NCBI RefSeq assembly: GCF_028330985.1
Contig: NZ_JAQMUE010000034.1
Location: 62,001-126,000 of the forward strand
Reading direction: 5' to 3'
From: Roseofilum reptotaenium CS-1145
GTDB lineage: Bacteria; Cyanobacteriota; Cyanobacteriia; Cyanobacteriales; Desertifilaceae
DNA length: 64,000 nucleotides
Shown here piece after piece: positions 1 through 9,024 of the stretch. The notes under the pieces were generated by a model, which was not told where the DNA came from, did not search any database, and saw nothing but the letters and a program-made list of their open reading frames with translations. The position numbers were made by a program, and so were the translations under genes. The first letter of the stretch is position 1. Every line of letters starts with the position of its first letter.

Positions 1-747
1 GAATTTCCAGAAGGCATTGGATAGGATTAATAAGGCGATCGCCAGCAGTAAAGAACCGATGAACCACGTTATGTTGATCTCTCCTAACAGTGCTTGGGCG
101 GGAACAGTCGTTAAAAAGGCAACAGGAACGACAAAGGTAAAGAAAACCCGATAGGCAACGGGATAAGCGATAACTGGATAGCGTCCAGCATCTAAAAGTG
201 CTCTGAGTACTTCTGTAATATTATAAATCTTGACAAACCAGACGCTAGTTGTACCTAGAAGAAACCACAGGCTATAAAGAATTAAAATACCGAAAAATAG
301 GGGAAATAAGCCTAAAATGAAGTCAGAGATGACTAAATTGAGCCGATTCCCCGCATAGAGAATAACCCCTAAGCCGAAAGCTACATCGGGTAATCCCCAA
401 GGGGAAATCATCCGTGTCGAGAGCCAAAATTGGGTGCTAATGGGTTTGAGCAGCACAAAATCTAGGGTTCCTTTTTCTACCTGGTCTACGATGCGATTGA
501 GATTAGGTGCAAGAAAGGCATTAGAAATGCCTTGCAGCAGGGTAAAAAATCCCATCACCAATAAAGCTCGTTCCCATGACCAACCGTCAAATGTATAGCC
601 AGTTCGGTAAAATAAAAACAGTCCAAAGATTCCACCAACAAGATTACCAAGACTGGTGAGGGTGGCAATGGCAAAATTCAGGCGGTATTCAAGTTCAGCG
701 GCAATGGAAGTTGTCCAAAATAACTGAAGTAGCTTAATATGTTGCAT
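1..747 (-). CDS. ABC-2 family transporter permease, 3' end cut by window
   Basis: My translation of the minus strand from the ATG at 747 stays open for 249 codons to the window edge, so the C-terminus is missing by perhaps 10-20 residues. The protein begins MQHIKLLQLFW and has about six hydrophobic segments with the internal phrase VEKGTLDFVLLKPIS. That phrase is typical of the cyanobacterial ABC-2/DUF990 permeases (PF06182), which are usually about 260 residues. By family it would be one membrane half of an exporter working with a separate ATPase. The partner ATPase is not in the window and would be sought to the left. Substrate is unknown. A gene ending before the window start cannot be excluded as part of the same operon. 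Confidence 0.85.
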   Translation of the reverse strand, partial: MQHIKLLQLFWTTSIAAELEYRLNFAIATLTSLGNLVGGIFGLFLFYRTGYTFDGWSWERALLVMGFFTLLQGISNAFLAPNLNRIVDQVEKGTLDFVLLKPISTQFWLSTRMISPWGLPDVAFGLGVILYAGNRLNLVISDFILGLFPLFFGILILYSLWFLLGTTSVWFVKIYNITEVLRALLDAGRYPVIAYPVAYRVFFTFVVPVAFLTTVPAQALLGEINITWFIGSLLLAIALLILSNAFWKF

Positions 748-769
748 TACTTAATCGATTTTAATCGCT

Positions 770-1333
770 TTAAATTTCGCGGTAAATGATTGTTCTTTGA
801 CAAGATTTGAGATTCAGAAACTCTTCATCATCGATCACTCCAATAATTGAGAACCCTTGCTGATGATGGAAGTTGAGTGAACGATGATTGGTAATGGGTT
901 GGGTGACAATAAACCCCGATAAGACTGAACCGGGAAGAGTTTTATAGAGAAACCGATACAGAGACTGGGCAACTCCTTTTCCTGTCCAACCTGGTTTAGT
1001 GACTAAGACTTGGATGTAGTAATGGCGATCGCTCATGAGGCGATCGCTATAATCTTCTCCTGTCCAGCGAATCGTTTCCAAGATCTGGGGTGTAATTTGG
1101 GGTTGCGAAAGCGCCACCAAGCCCACAATTTCCGCTTGCTCCTCTGGTGCTAAAGTGGCTAAAAAATAACGAGTTCCCTGCTTCATATGCTCATGAACTT
1201 GCTCCTGGGTAATTTCTGCCAGTAAGAAACCCCCACTAGAATCACGGATCTGAGTGCGAGCTTGGGAACTATGAAGATCAGCAATCGCTTGAATATCAGA
1301 AGTCTGGGCTTCTCGGATGTGAAAATGATTCAT
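770..1333 (-). CDS. GNAT family N-acetyltransferase
   Basis: This 187-residue protein has the GNAT layout. An N-terminal IREAQTSDIQAIADLH strand-helix is followed by a central strand (YYIQVLVTKPGW) leading into the acetyl-CoA pyrophosphate-binding loop PGWTGKGVAQSLY, then a C-terminal NFHHQQGF segment typical of the last helix and strand. It should transfer an acetyl group from acetyl-CoA to an unidentified amine. It lies 22 bp upstream of the ABC permease on the same strand and may be cotranscribed with it. The ATG at 1333 is the only start that keeps the complete first strand. Substrate cannot be inferred. Confidence 0.85.
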   Translation of the reverse strand: MNHFHIREAQTSDIQAIADLHSSQARTQIRDSSGGFLLAEITQEQVHEHMKQGTRYFLATLAPEEQAEIVGLVALSQPQITPQILETIRWTGEDYSDRLMSDRHYYIQVLVTKPGWTGKGVAQSLYRFLYKTLPGSVLSGFIVTQPITNHRSLNFHHQQGFSIIGVIDDEEFLNLKSCQRTIIYREI

Positions 1334-1414
1334 AACCCTATTATACGAAGGTTATTTACTTTATGACACTTAAAGCACTTTAGCATATCATTGAATGGTG
1401 TTGAGGAGGAAGCC

Positions 1415-3094
1415 ATGAAGATCAAGTCAGTCCTAATGAGAACTATCTATGGATTATTTCTATTGGCATTAAGTTTATTTCCCTGGTCACAAAGACCAGC
1501 CAGAAGTGCAGAGAAGATGTATTTTACCTATGGTCCTTTAGAATTTGCGATGTCGGTAGATGCTCTCGATACGTTTGCGAAAACGGGAGAAATTACCCCG
1601 GATTTCAAGTTTTATGCCCAATTTCTGGAACCCGAAGATCTTCAAGAGTTACAATTATTACTACAACAAAAGTTTAATTTAAGTCCGGTAGCAGTTTCTC
1701 AGATGACCTATACTGCTATGGGAGAAGAAGTTTTGAAACGCTTAGGATATTTGGTACAAACTCAAAAGCGTCAAAATGGGTTTTATGCGCTCAGATCTGC
1801 CTTAATCTTAGCTGCCGATGATCCAGAAGGATTAACGTTAGTCAACATTATGCGTTATTTTCCCAGTCAAGGGATTCGGATTAATACTGGTGTGGTTTTT
1901 GAATTGCAGAACCTATTAAGCACGTTTTTTCAGTATCGAGATTCTACGGTACAAACGATTATTGAACAAGCAAAGGCAGAGGCGACTTTAAATCCGATTG
2001 CTGAGAGTCTACCGGATATCCTGAAACTTGGCCCCTTCAGGGTTCGCGAACAGAATTTAATTGTCAAAACCCGAGATTTTTTAGAGTCAGATATCGATCT
2101 CTATTTACCGGAAAATCAAGATCAAGTGGTCCCTTTAATTGTCATTTCCCATGGATTTGGCTCGACACGGAGCAATTTTGTTTACTTAGCTCAATATCTT
2201 GCCTCCTATGGATTTGCGGTTGCTATTCCTGAACATATTGGTTCTAATTTAGCGTATCGACAAGCTCTCTTAGAAGGGCTGTTGAATACAGAGATTTATC
2301 CGAATGAATTTGTCGATCGCCCCTATGATATTAAACTCTTATTAGATGAGTTAGAAAAATTACAAGCTGAAGGAGTGACTTGGTCGCAAGGCATTAATGT
2401 CGAAAGTGTCGGCATCTTAGGTCACTCCTTGGGCGCAACAACAGCATTATCCTTAGCTGGAGCAGAGTTAAATCGAGAACGTATGCGCCAGGAATGTACG
2501 TTGGATAATCCCATGTTAAATGTATCGGTACTCTTGCAATGTCGAGCTAATGAGGTCAATAGGGATGAGCAACAGTTACACGATCCTCGTGTTCGAGCGG
2601 CGATCGCTGTTTATCCTCTTAGTAGTGTGATTTTTGGCCCAGAACAAATTGGTCAAATTGATGTGCCTACCCTACTAATGGCTAGTAGTCATGATGTAGT
2701 GACTCCCGTGGTGACTGAACAAATTTATCCTTTTTTATGGCTGAAACACCCAGAAAAATACTTGGCGTTAATGGTTCCAGGGAGCCATTTTTCCGTCAGT
2801 GCCCCCACCGAAAATAATAATCCCTTCGCCACAGAATCTGCTCAAGAAAAACCCAGAGATAATACTGTGGGCATTAATGCCATGAAGAGCTTAAGTTTAG
2901 CCTTCTTGAAAGTCTATTTAGCTCAAGATGACTCTTATTTACCCTATCTGAGTGCCAGTTATGCCCAAACTCTGAGTGCAGAAACCCTACAACTGAATTT
3001 AATTCAGTCCTTAGACGCTGAACAATTAGAGCAAGCCTATGGACAAGAATTACCGATTCCAGTAGTTCAGCCCATCAGTCAGAGTAATGAGTAA
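1415..3094 (+). CDS. Secreted alpha/beta hydrolase with N-terminal DUF1400 domain
   Basis: I choose the ATG at 1415, not the upstream TTG at 1391, because GAGGAGGAA lies just before the ATG and the protein then opens with a normal signal peptide (MKIKSVLM followed by a hydrophobic stretch ending near ARSAEK). That gives 559 residues. Residues about 35-165 match the DUF1400 domain found ahead of cyanobacterial hydrolases. After it comes an alpha/beta-hydrolase fold with an oxyanion strand (LIVISHGFGSTRSNF), the nucleophile elbow GHSLGA, an acid region (MASSHDVVTP) and a late histidine in VPGSHFSV. Probably an exported lipase/esterase-like enzyme of unknown substrate. It converges with the NACHT gene after only 21 bp. 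Confidence 0.88.
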   Translation: MKIKSVLMRTIYGLFLLALSLFPWSQRPARSAEKMYFTYGPLEFAMSVDALDTFAKTGEITPDFKFYAQFLEPEDLQELQLLLQQKFNLSPVAVSQMTYTAMGEEVLKRLGYLVQTQKRQNGFYALRSALILAADDPEGLTLVNIMRYFPSQGIRINTGVVFELQNLLSTFFQYRDSTVQTIIEQAKAEATLNPIAESLPDILKLGPFRVREQNLIVKTRDFLESDIDLYLPENQDQVVPLIVISHGFGSTRSNFVYLAQYLASYGFAVAIPEHIGSNLAYRQALLEGLLNTEIYPNEFVDRPYDIKLLLDELEKLQAEGVTWSQGINVESVGILGHSLGATTALSLAGAELNRERMRQECTLDNPMLNVSVLLQCRANEVNRDEQQLHDPRVRAAIAVYPLSSVIFGPEQIGQIDVPTLLMASSHDVVTPVVTEQIYPFLWLKHPEKYLALMVPGSHFSVSAPTENNNPFATESAQEKPRDNTVGINAMKSLSLAFLKVYLAQDDSYLPYLSASYAQTLSAETLQLNLIQSLDAEQLEQAYGQELPIPVVQPISQSNE

Positions 3095-3115
3095 TGAGGG
3101 AGAGTATGATAAAGT

Positions 3116-4516
3116 TTAGATCTTAAATTCTTCAATTTGGGCAAAATGTTCCTGAATCAGTTGATGGGGAAATTGATAGCGATCGCCAATTTTTTGAATC
3201 AACCCCTTACTACTGGCATAGTTCAGAAAGCGCCGATTATCCCAAGGCATCAGATCCTCGCGATAGAGCTGATATCGAAGCATAAACGTCCGCAATGACG
3301 GCAAGCTAATTAGAATCCCCAGTCCTGCCAAAACGGTGCCCAGAATTAAGCTCATCATTAACCCTAACCCTAATCCTTCAACTAAAGCAGCAATAATCAC
3401 CCCACAAATTGCGCCAAATAACAAAGCTGTCGCTATACCCACTCCAATTTGGTAATGCCGATTTTGTTCCGGGGCTTGGAAATAGCCAGCATTCACATCC
3501 ACGCTCGCAAAATTGGTGCGATTTTCCTTTTGCATCCATTTGGCTAAAGCAATTAACCAATGTTTGGTCTCTTCTGGTTTGGGTCGTTGCTCGGAACGAT
3601 ACCATTGCCGTTCGTCAGAAGGTAGATCTTGGGCTAACAAACGACGTAAATAGGCATTGAAGAGATAGCGATATTGCTGCTCCGAGTCAGAAATTCTCGC
3701 CCAAGCATGGATTAAAATTTCTTCATCGGCTAGGGTCATTAAGTTCAAAAAAAGAGGAGTTTTAGCTAATGACATAAGTCCCTTGTATTCATGTAAACTA
3801 TGCCACAGCTCTCGACTTCTGGCTTGGAATAAATAGTCTTTAATCTGTGTGGGATTGAGCGGTTTTAACCAAACGGCTCCTTGAAGTTTTAGCCGAGTAG
3901 GACAGCGCTTATAGGAATCAATTCTTGATCCTAGGATGAGATGGAGAGACTGTTGGGTATTGGCTCGGAGTTCTTTAATCGCTTGTAGGGTTTGATTTTG
4001 ACGATCAAACGATAGGGTATCTAGATTATCTAAGATGACGAGAATTTGTCCTTGAAACAACCATTTCTTCGCAACTTTACGAGGTAGTTCATACTTCAGG
4101 AAACTTTGCTCAATCAACCAAGCGCTTAAGGTATATTTGTACCATTGGGATAAATCAAACAGTAGGGGAATCGGTTGATGGTTATAGGTTTGAGCGCGTG
4201 CAATCGCCTCATCTGCCAATTCTAATAACGTGGTGGTTTTCCCGCTACCAATATTGCCGAGCACGACCCAAACGCCTCCCGTCTGATCGAACAGGTTAAA
4301 GGGGCTGGTGCTGGGGTCTAATTGGGTGGTGGGTGAACCACTCAGTTTCACCTGAATATCCCCCGGCCGTCCGACTCCTAATGGGTTCGGTTCATTACTC
4401 AAAGCAGTGAGTACCTGATGATGTAAAGATTGACTCAAATGCGCCTGGACATCATGGCGTACCTTAAGAAGGAGCTTGTGTCGAATCCGAGTCTGCTGGC
4501 GATCGCCAAAAGTCAT
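3116..4516 (-). CDS. NACHT-type NTPase with C-terminal membrane segments
   Basis: Counting from the ATG at 4516 (a TTG two codons earlier is the alternative), the protein has 466 residues. Walker A is GNIGSGKTT at about 87-95. A NACHT-type Walker B, ILVILDNLD, lies near 163. GSRIDSYKR is the sensor-like arginine region, followed by LKPLNPTQIKDYL. Residues about 355-405 form two glycine-rich transmembrane helices, and a short tail follows (FPHQLIQEHFAQ) that resembles the end of NACHT helical domains. These are STAND-type signalling ATPases whose targets in cyanobacteria are mostly unknown. It lacks the long C-terminal sensor repeats seen in many NACHT proteins. A pentapeptide-repeat gene lies 68 bp upstream on the same strand. 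Confidence 0.85.
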   Translation of the reverse strand: MTFGDRQQTRIRHKLLLKVRHDVQAHLSQSLHHQVLTALSNEPNPLGVGRPGDIQVKLSGSPTTQLDPSTSPFNLFDQTGGVWVVLGNIGSGKTTTLLELADEAIARAQTYNHQPIPLLFDLSQWYKYTLSAWLIEQSFLKYELPRKVAKKWLFQGQILVILDNLDTLSFDRQNQTLQAIKELRANTQQSLHLILGSRIDSYKRCPTRLKLQGAVWLKPLNPTQIKDYLFQARSRELWHSLHEYKGLMSLAKTPLFLNLMTLADEEILIHAWARISDSEQQYRYLFNAYLRRLLAQDLPSDERQWYRSEQRPKPEETKHWLIALAKWMQKENRTNFASVDVNAGYFQAPEQNRHYQIGVGIATALLFGAICGVIIAALVEGLGLGLMMSLILGTVLAGLGILISLPSLRTFMLRYQLYREDLMPWDNRRFLNYASSKGLIQKIGDRYQFPHQLIQEHFAQIEEFKI

Positions 4517-4584
4517 GATCAATTAACAATTAACAATGGGTCTTGGTTGGTTATCCTAAATCATCGTCAACCTTTAAGCTGCCG

Positions 4585-5145
4585 TCAAGAATCTGGATTT
4601 GAGTCTCGATCTTCCCCTAGGGGACGATGACCATCGGGTAGTACCGTCGTTGGATCAACAATGGCATCTGTCAGATCTGCACCTTGCGATCGAAATAAAT
4701 CGCATCGTTGCAAATTGGCCTGCTGGAATTGAGCCGATTTTAGTTTTGCCCCTCGAAGGTTAACCCCGTAAAGATTTGCCTTCTCTAGATTGGCATAGGA
4801 TAAATCTGCATTTTGCAGGTTAGCATAGGATAGATCTGCGCCTCTTAAGTCGGCATAACGAAGATTAGCCCGAGACAAATTTGCCGATCGCAGTCGAGCC
4901 TGGGATAAATTAGCCCCATGGAGTTGAGTATCGCTCAATAAGCTCCCTTCTAAATCTACATCAGCTAAATTCCCTTGACTTAGATTGCTATAGGGCAGGT
5001 AAGCTTGAGTTAAGTTACTCCCTTGAAAATTAATTTTCCTTAAGTCGGCATCAAACAAGTTCAGTTGCACTCCCTCAATTCCTTCAAAATCCCGTCTTCC
5101 CTGTGCATATTGTTTGAGTAGAGCCTCTGAGCTGATTTTCTCCAT
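4585..5145 (-). CDS. Pentapeptide-repeat protein
   Basis: The 186-residue protein has a short helical cap (MEKISSEALLKQYAQGRRDF), a very common N-terminus for cyanobacterial pentapeptide proteins. About 22 tandem A(D/N)LxX units follow from residue 30 to 160, for example ADLRGADLSYANLQNADL. The family folds as a right-handed quadrilateral beta-helix. No catalytic residue or membrane segment is visible. The C-terminal tail (TTVLPDGHRPLGEDRD) resembles the usual ending of the family. It is upstream of and codirectional with the NACHT gene, so it may act as a partner or sensor for it; that is inference from position only. Confidence 0.9.
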   Translation of the reverse strand: MEKISSEALLKQYAQGRRDFEGIEGVQLNLFDADLRKINFQGSNLTQAYLPYSNLSQGNLADVDLEGSLLSDTQLHGANLSQARLRSANLSRANLRYADLRGADLSYANLQNADLSYANLEKANLYGVNLRGAKLKSAQFQQANLQRCDLFRSQGADLTDAIVDPTTVLPDGHRPLGEDRDSNPDS

Positions 5146-5344
5146 TTTGCTTGTTATCTTGGAAACAGTCTATGATTTACTGCTTGATGCCAAGCAGTCC
5201 TAAAACAATAAGTAAAAATGCTTATTAAATGGCCAAAATAACCTACCCTATTTTTGTGCGAATTTTAGGGTTTCATAACTTTTTTTTAAGATTTGTAACG
5301 TAACAGGCATTTCTGTTTAACATTATCTTCATCTGCAACGGCCC

Positions 5345-6895
5345 ATGTCTCAACCCAACTCTCCTTCCCACTCGATCGCTCAACACTATCATCAACGCAC
5401 CAAATACGACCCGGACACAATTGGTCAGAAAAGCCAGGGACTCAACTGGGAAGATCAACCCATTCCCTTCAAAGAGTATAAACTGGGAACCTCTATTGAC
5501 CTCAAGCCCTATCTGAGTCCCGATACCCATGAGCAAGACTGGCAAAACTTATCCCGGTTCCTCCTGTGTAGCTACGGCATCACGGCTAGGGTTCCTACCC
5601 TCATGGGTGAATCCTTCTACCTGCGTTCAGCTCCTTCTGCGGGAGGATTATATCCAGCCGAAGTTTATCTGATCTCCCAAGGTACATCCCTACTCAAACC
5701 TGGTCTCTATAACTATCAGTGCAAAACCCATAGTCTACTCCACTATTGGGAGAACCCAGTTTGGGAAGGCTTAAAAACGGCCTGTTTTAACCATCCTGTC
5801 CTCAACCAAACTTCTGTGGCGATCGCCCTAACTGCCGTCTTTTACCGCTCTTCCTGGCGGTATCAAGACCGCGCCTACCGCCGAATCTGCCTGGATAGCG
5901 GCCATCTCTTAGGCAACCTTGAACTCGCTGGAGCGATGTATGGATATCGTCCCTATCTCATTGGTGGATTCACTGACGATCTGATCGATGAACTCCTCTA
6001 TCTCAATCCGGAAACAGAAGGAACCCTCGCCATCCTGCCCCTAGTCCCCTACACTAAACCAGACATTCCTCCACCGTCTCCTCCCAGCGCTCTGCCCTCC
6101 GAGACACAAACGGACTATCCTACCCTTCCGGAAGGAAAGCTCTTGGAATACCTGCATCAAAGTACCCGCATCTCTGCCAACCCTCTTCCCAAACCCGATC
6201 TCACCCCCCTAGACTCAGAGGATAAATACAATTTTCCTTTTTGCTTAAAAGTTTCCACCACCAGCCGACCTCTCAACTTGGGAGACTTAGGGAGTACGCC
6301 CCCTCGGGCTACAGAGGAAGCCCCTTCCCTAGAAAATACGATCCTCCAGCGTCGTTCTACCCGTTCGTATACAGGCGCTGACCTATCCTTAGCTGAATTA
6401 CGGGCGCTTTTAGACTTTACGTATCAACCCCAAAACTATCAAGACCAGTATCTCGATCCCACTCCGGACTATTTCGACCTCAGCTTATTAGAAACCTTTC
6501 TCGCTGTTTCTGGAGTGAATGGATTAGAAGAAGGATGTTATTATTATGCTCCCAGAGCGCAAGAACTGCGGCAAATTCGATTTAAGAACTTTCGCCGAGA
6601 GCTACATTATTTGTGTTTGGGACAAGATTTAGGTCGAGATGCCGCCGCAATTATTGTTCACACTGCTGACTTAGGGAAAGCGGTAGCTAAATATGGCGAT
6701 CGCGTTTATCGTTATCTCCATATGGATGCCGGTCATCTTGGACAACGGGTTAACCTAGCTGCCATTCACCTCGGCTTGGGAGTCAGTGGGATTGGTGGTT
6801 TTTTCGACGATCAGGTCAATGAAGTGCTGGGAATTCCTGTCGATGAGGCAGTCATCTATATCACTACCCTAGGTCGTCCGCGACGGTTGGGGTAA
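5345..6895 (+). CDS. SagB/ThcOx-type FMN oxidoreductase, two nitroreductase-like domains
   Basis: The 516-residue protein carries two copies of the nitroreductase-like fold. The first spans about 60-235 (phrases RSAPSAGGLYPAEVYL and ICLDSGHLLGN). The second spans about 325-510 and starts with LQRRSTRSYTGADLSLAELR, the usual FMN-phosphate-binding opening, then HMDAGHLGQRVNLAAIHLGLG. By family these enzymes use FMN; SagB oxidises azolines in thiazole/oxazole-containing peptides. No YcaO cyclodehydratase or precursor peptide is seen nearby, so a peptide-modification role is unsupported and a stand-alone oxidoreductase is more likely. The N-terminus (SIAQHYHQRTKYDPDTI) is typical of the cyanobacterial family. 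It is divergent from the pentapeptide gene. Confidence 0.88.
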   Translation: MSQPNSPSHSIAQHYHQRTKYDPDTIGQKSQGLNWEDQPIPFKEYKLGTSIDLKPYLSPDTHEQDWQNLSRFLLCSYGITARVPTLMGESFYLRSAPSAGGLYPAEVYLISQGTSLLKPGLYNYQCKTHSLLHYWENPVWEGLKTACFNHPVLNQTSVAIALTAVFYRSSWRYQDRAYRRICLDSGHLLGNLELAGAMYGYRPYLIGGFTDDLIDELLYLNPETEGTLAILPLVPYTKPDIPPPSPPSALPSETQTDYPTLPEGKLLEYLHQSTRISANPLPKPDLTPLDSEDKYNFPFCLKVSTTSRPLNLGDLGSTPPRATEEAPSLENTILQRRSTRSYTGADLSLAELRALLDFTYQPQNYQDQYLDPTPDYFDLSLLETFLAVSGVNGLEEGCYYYAPRAQELRQIRFKNFRRELHYLCLGQDLGRDAAAIIVHTADLGKAVAKYGDRVYRYLHMDAGHLGQRVNLAAIHLGLGVSGIGGFFDDQVNEVLGIPVDEAVIYITTLGRPRRLG

Positions 6896-6965
6896 CTCAT
6901 CTCAAATTCTGAGAGGTTTCCTACAGTTGGCTGACACTTCAGACGTGAAGGATTGCCATCTTTAG

Positions 6966-7446
6966 CTAGATTTGATCCGGATCGACTCCCAGTTGCTGTA
7001 GGCGATCGCGTAATTGTTCAATGGTGGCTTGGGCATCATTCGCTCGTTGCTGTTGGCGATCGCGCTCTAACTCAGCCGCATTTGCTCTTTGGCGCTCCAA
7101 TTCTTTATCGAGTCGCTCCCGTTCCTTTTCCAGGCGTTCGCGATCGCGCTCTTGCACCACATCCAGATAGGTTCCTAACTGCTTGCCCTCTGCGGTTAAT
7201 CACCGTAACTCTCCTGAAATTGTTGTCAAACTTACGCCCAACTTGGGACTTGTCCAGCCCTCCATCGGCGTGATTTCCTGCACTATTTCCCCTTTTCTCA
7301 ACCACCCTTCCAGTCTATTTCCTTTGGGGTTGTAAGCATAATACTCCTCTACTCCATGGGTTTGATAAAACTCAAACTTTTTAGTCATCACTTCCTAGAT
7401 AGAGAGAGTCTTCTTCAATGAATGGAGTTGTTGGTTTATCTACCAT
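6966..7446 (-). pseudogene. Decayed Uma2-family gene (internal deletion, frameshift and in-frame stop)
   Basis: Reading the minus strand from the ATG at 7446 gives MVDKPTTPFIEEDSLYLGSDD and then a stop, which resembles the first 21 residues of one Uma2 subtype. In another frame, the late-domain sequence KFEFYQTHGVEEYYAYNP begins at 7391. Roughly 100 residues including the PD-(D/E)XK-like core are therefore gone. The reading then meets a TGA after GELR (7200-7202) and continues in the same frame as LTAEGKQLGTYLDVVQERD. It goes on through a charged coiled coil to LGVDPDQI and a stop at 6966. That ending is the usual Uma2 C-terminus and is matched by the intact copy at 35869-36648. Clearly non-functional as a whole. 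Confidence 0.8.
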
Positions 7447-7639
7447 TTCATCAGAGCCTCACGTCTTGCTTTGGCTTTAATTATGGCCGTTCTTGAGTCC
7501 GGGAGCGATCGCTACTCAGAGCCTGATCCACCTGCCCATATGCTAATTTTCCATGAAACTTATGAGTCAATACATCCCAGTTTTGGCAGAACTGTTTACC
7601 ATAGAAAAAGAACCTTGTACCTTGTGATACTTTTCTTCA

Positions 7640-8965
7640 ATGACTTCAACCTTGCTTAGGTCTGCTACTCCAGGACGGTGCATCGCTCCCACGGTGCGTC
7701 ACCTGCACAATGGACTCACCATCGTCGCCGAGCAAATGCCTGTGGATGCTGTGAATTTAAGCCTGTGGCTCCCAGTCGGTTCTGCGGTAGAATCAGACCC
7801 CATCAATGGCATGGCTCACTTCCTAGAGCATATGATCTTCAAAGGAACCCCTAATCTGCCCCCGGGTGAATTTGAGCGCCGGATCGAAGAACGAGGTGCA
7901 GTTACCAACGCCTTGACGAGCCAAGATTACACCCAATTCTATATCACCACCGCGCCTCAAGACTTTATGGAGTTAGCCCCCCTACAGTTTGAGGTGATCT
8001 TCAATGCCACAATTCCGGATGAAGCCTTTGAACGGGAACGCTCAGTGGTGATTGAAGAAATTCATCGCTCCGAAGATAATCCCCGTCGCCGAGTTTATCA
8101 AAAGGCAATGGAATTAGCCTTTGAAAATTTACCCTATCGTCGTCCAGTCTTAGGCCCAAAAGAGGTGATTGAAAGCCTGAAACCGGAGCAAATGCGAGAG
8201 TTTCATCAGCAGTATTATCAACCTCACAACTTTACTGCTGCGGTGGTAGGGAATTTGCCGGTGGACGAGTTGATTCAAATTGTGGCTGATAGTTGCACGC
8301 TCACGGTATCTGGGGAACGGTTGAAAGCTTCAGAACCGGTTGCACCAAGATTAGGGCAGTTTTCAGACACTGCCCCTTTTAATGGCTTAAGCGAAGCGCC
8401 TTTTACAAGTATTGAACGCCGAGAGTCTGTCGATCCGAGTTTGCAACAAGCACGGTTAGTGATGGTGTGGCGGGTTCCGGGTGCTTTAGCTCAGGACAAA
8501 ACCTATGCGTTTGATATTCTCAGTGCGATTCTCTCTCAAGGACGTACTTCTCGGTTAGTCCGTCAGTTGCGAGAAGAGCGGAAGTTAGTGTCTAGCGTGA
8601 TGGCAGCCAATTTAACGTATCATAGCCAAGGGTTGTTTTATGTGGCGGCTCAGTTGCCGACGGAGCATTTAGCCGAAGTGGAAGAGGCGATCGCCGAACA
8701 AGTCGGTTTTCTCAGCCATAATCTGCAAGCGTCAGAACTGCAACGCATTCGCACTCAAGTGGCAAACCGATTTGTCTTTGGAACGGAAACACCGAGCGAT
8801 CGCGCTAACTTGTACGGTTATCATCAAGCCATGCTCCAAGATGTCAACCTTGCCCTCAATTATCCGACTTGCATCCGTTCCCTAGAGCTAGAAGATTTGC
8901 AAGCGGCTGCCCGCTCCTATCTTTCTCCAGAAGCCTATGGTATCGTCACCATAAGACCTAAATAA
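7640..8965 (+). CDS. M16 family zinc metallopeptidase
   Basis: The 441-residue protein has the inverted zinc motif HFLEH at residues 60-64 (His60, Glu63, His64). The downstream acidic region ERERSVVIEEIHRSEDNP supplies the third ligand. The N-terminal LHNGLTIVAEQMP and the second-half phrase LSQGRTSRLVRQLREERKLV are typical of processing-peptidase-like M16 enzymes. The second half carries the fold but not the active site, as usual for the family. Many cyanobacteria have two adjacent M16 genes; here there is only one. No signal peptide is obvious, so it is probably cytosolic. Substrates are unknown. An AT-rich inverted repeat lies directly after the stop. Confidence 0.92.
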   Translation: MTSTLLRSATPGRCIAPTVRHLHNGLTIVAEQMPVDAVNLSLWLPVGSAVESDPINGMAHFLEHMIFKGTPNLPPGEFERRIEERGAVTNALTSQDYTQFYITTAPQDFMELAPLQFEVIFNATIPDEAFERERSVVIEEIHRSEDNPRRRVYQKAMELAFENLPYRRPVLGPKEVIESLKPEQMREFHQQYYQPHNFTAAVVGNLPVDELIQIVADSCTLTVSGERLKASEPVAPRLGQFSDTAPFNGLSEAPFTSIERRESVDPSLQQARLVMVWRVPGALAQDKTYAFDILSAILSQGRTSRLVRQLREERKLVSSVMAANLTYHSQGLFYVAAQLPTEHLAEVEEAIAEQVGFLSHNLQASELQRIRTQVANRFVFGTETPSDRANLYGYHQAMLQDVNLALNYPTCIRSLELEDLQAAARSYLSPEAYGIVTIRPK

Positions 8966-8971
8966 TTAACG

Positions 8972-9010
8972 ATTAACAATTAATAATTAAAATAATTATT
9001 GATTGTTAAT
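8972..9010. terminator. AT-rich inverted repeat after the M16 gene
   Basis: Arms 8972-8988 and 8994-9010 pair with one mismatch around a 5-base loop. The sequence (ATTAACAATTAATAATT) resembles the TTAATTGTTAATT repeats common between cyanobacterial genes; a shorter version occurs near 4520. It could end M16 transcription, but there is no G+C-rich stem, so repeat DNA is an equal reading. Confidence 0.4.
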
Positions 9011-9024
9011 TATCCAACCAAGCC

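Noticed and set aside
1391-1414. TTG start of the hydrolase at 1391
   Set aside because: The ribosome binding site lies inside this extension, and the signal peptide begins at the ATG at 1415.
7471-7659. Plus-strand frame of 62 codons before the M16 gene
   Set aside because: No family resemblance, no ribosome binding site, and it overlaps the M16 start; composition is intergenic.
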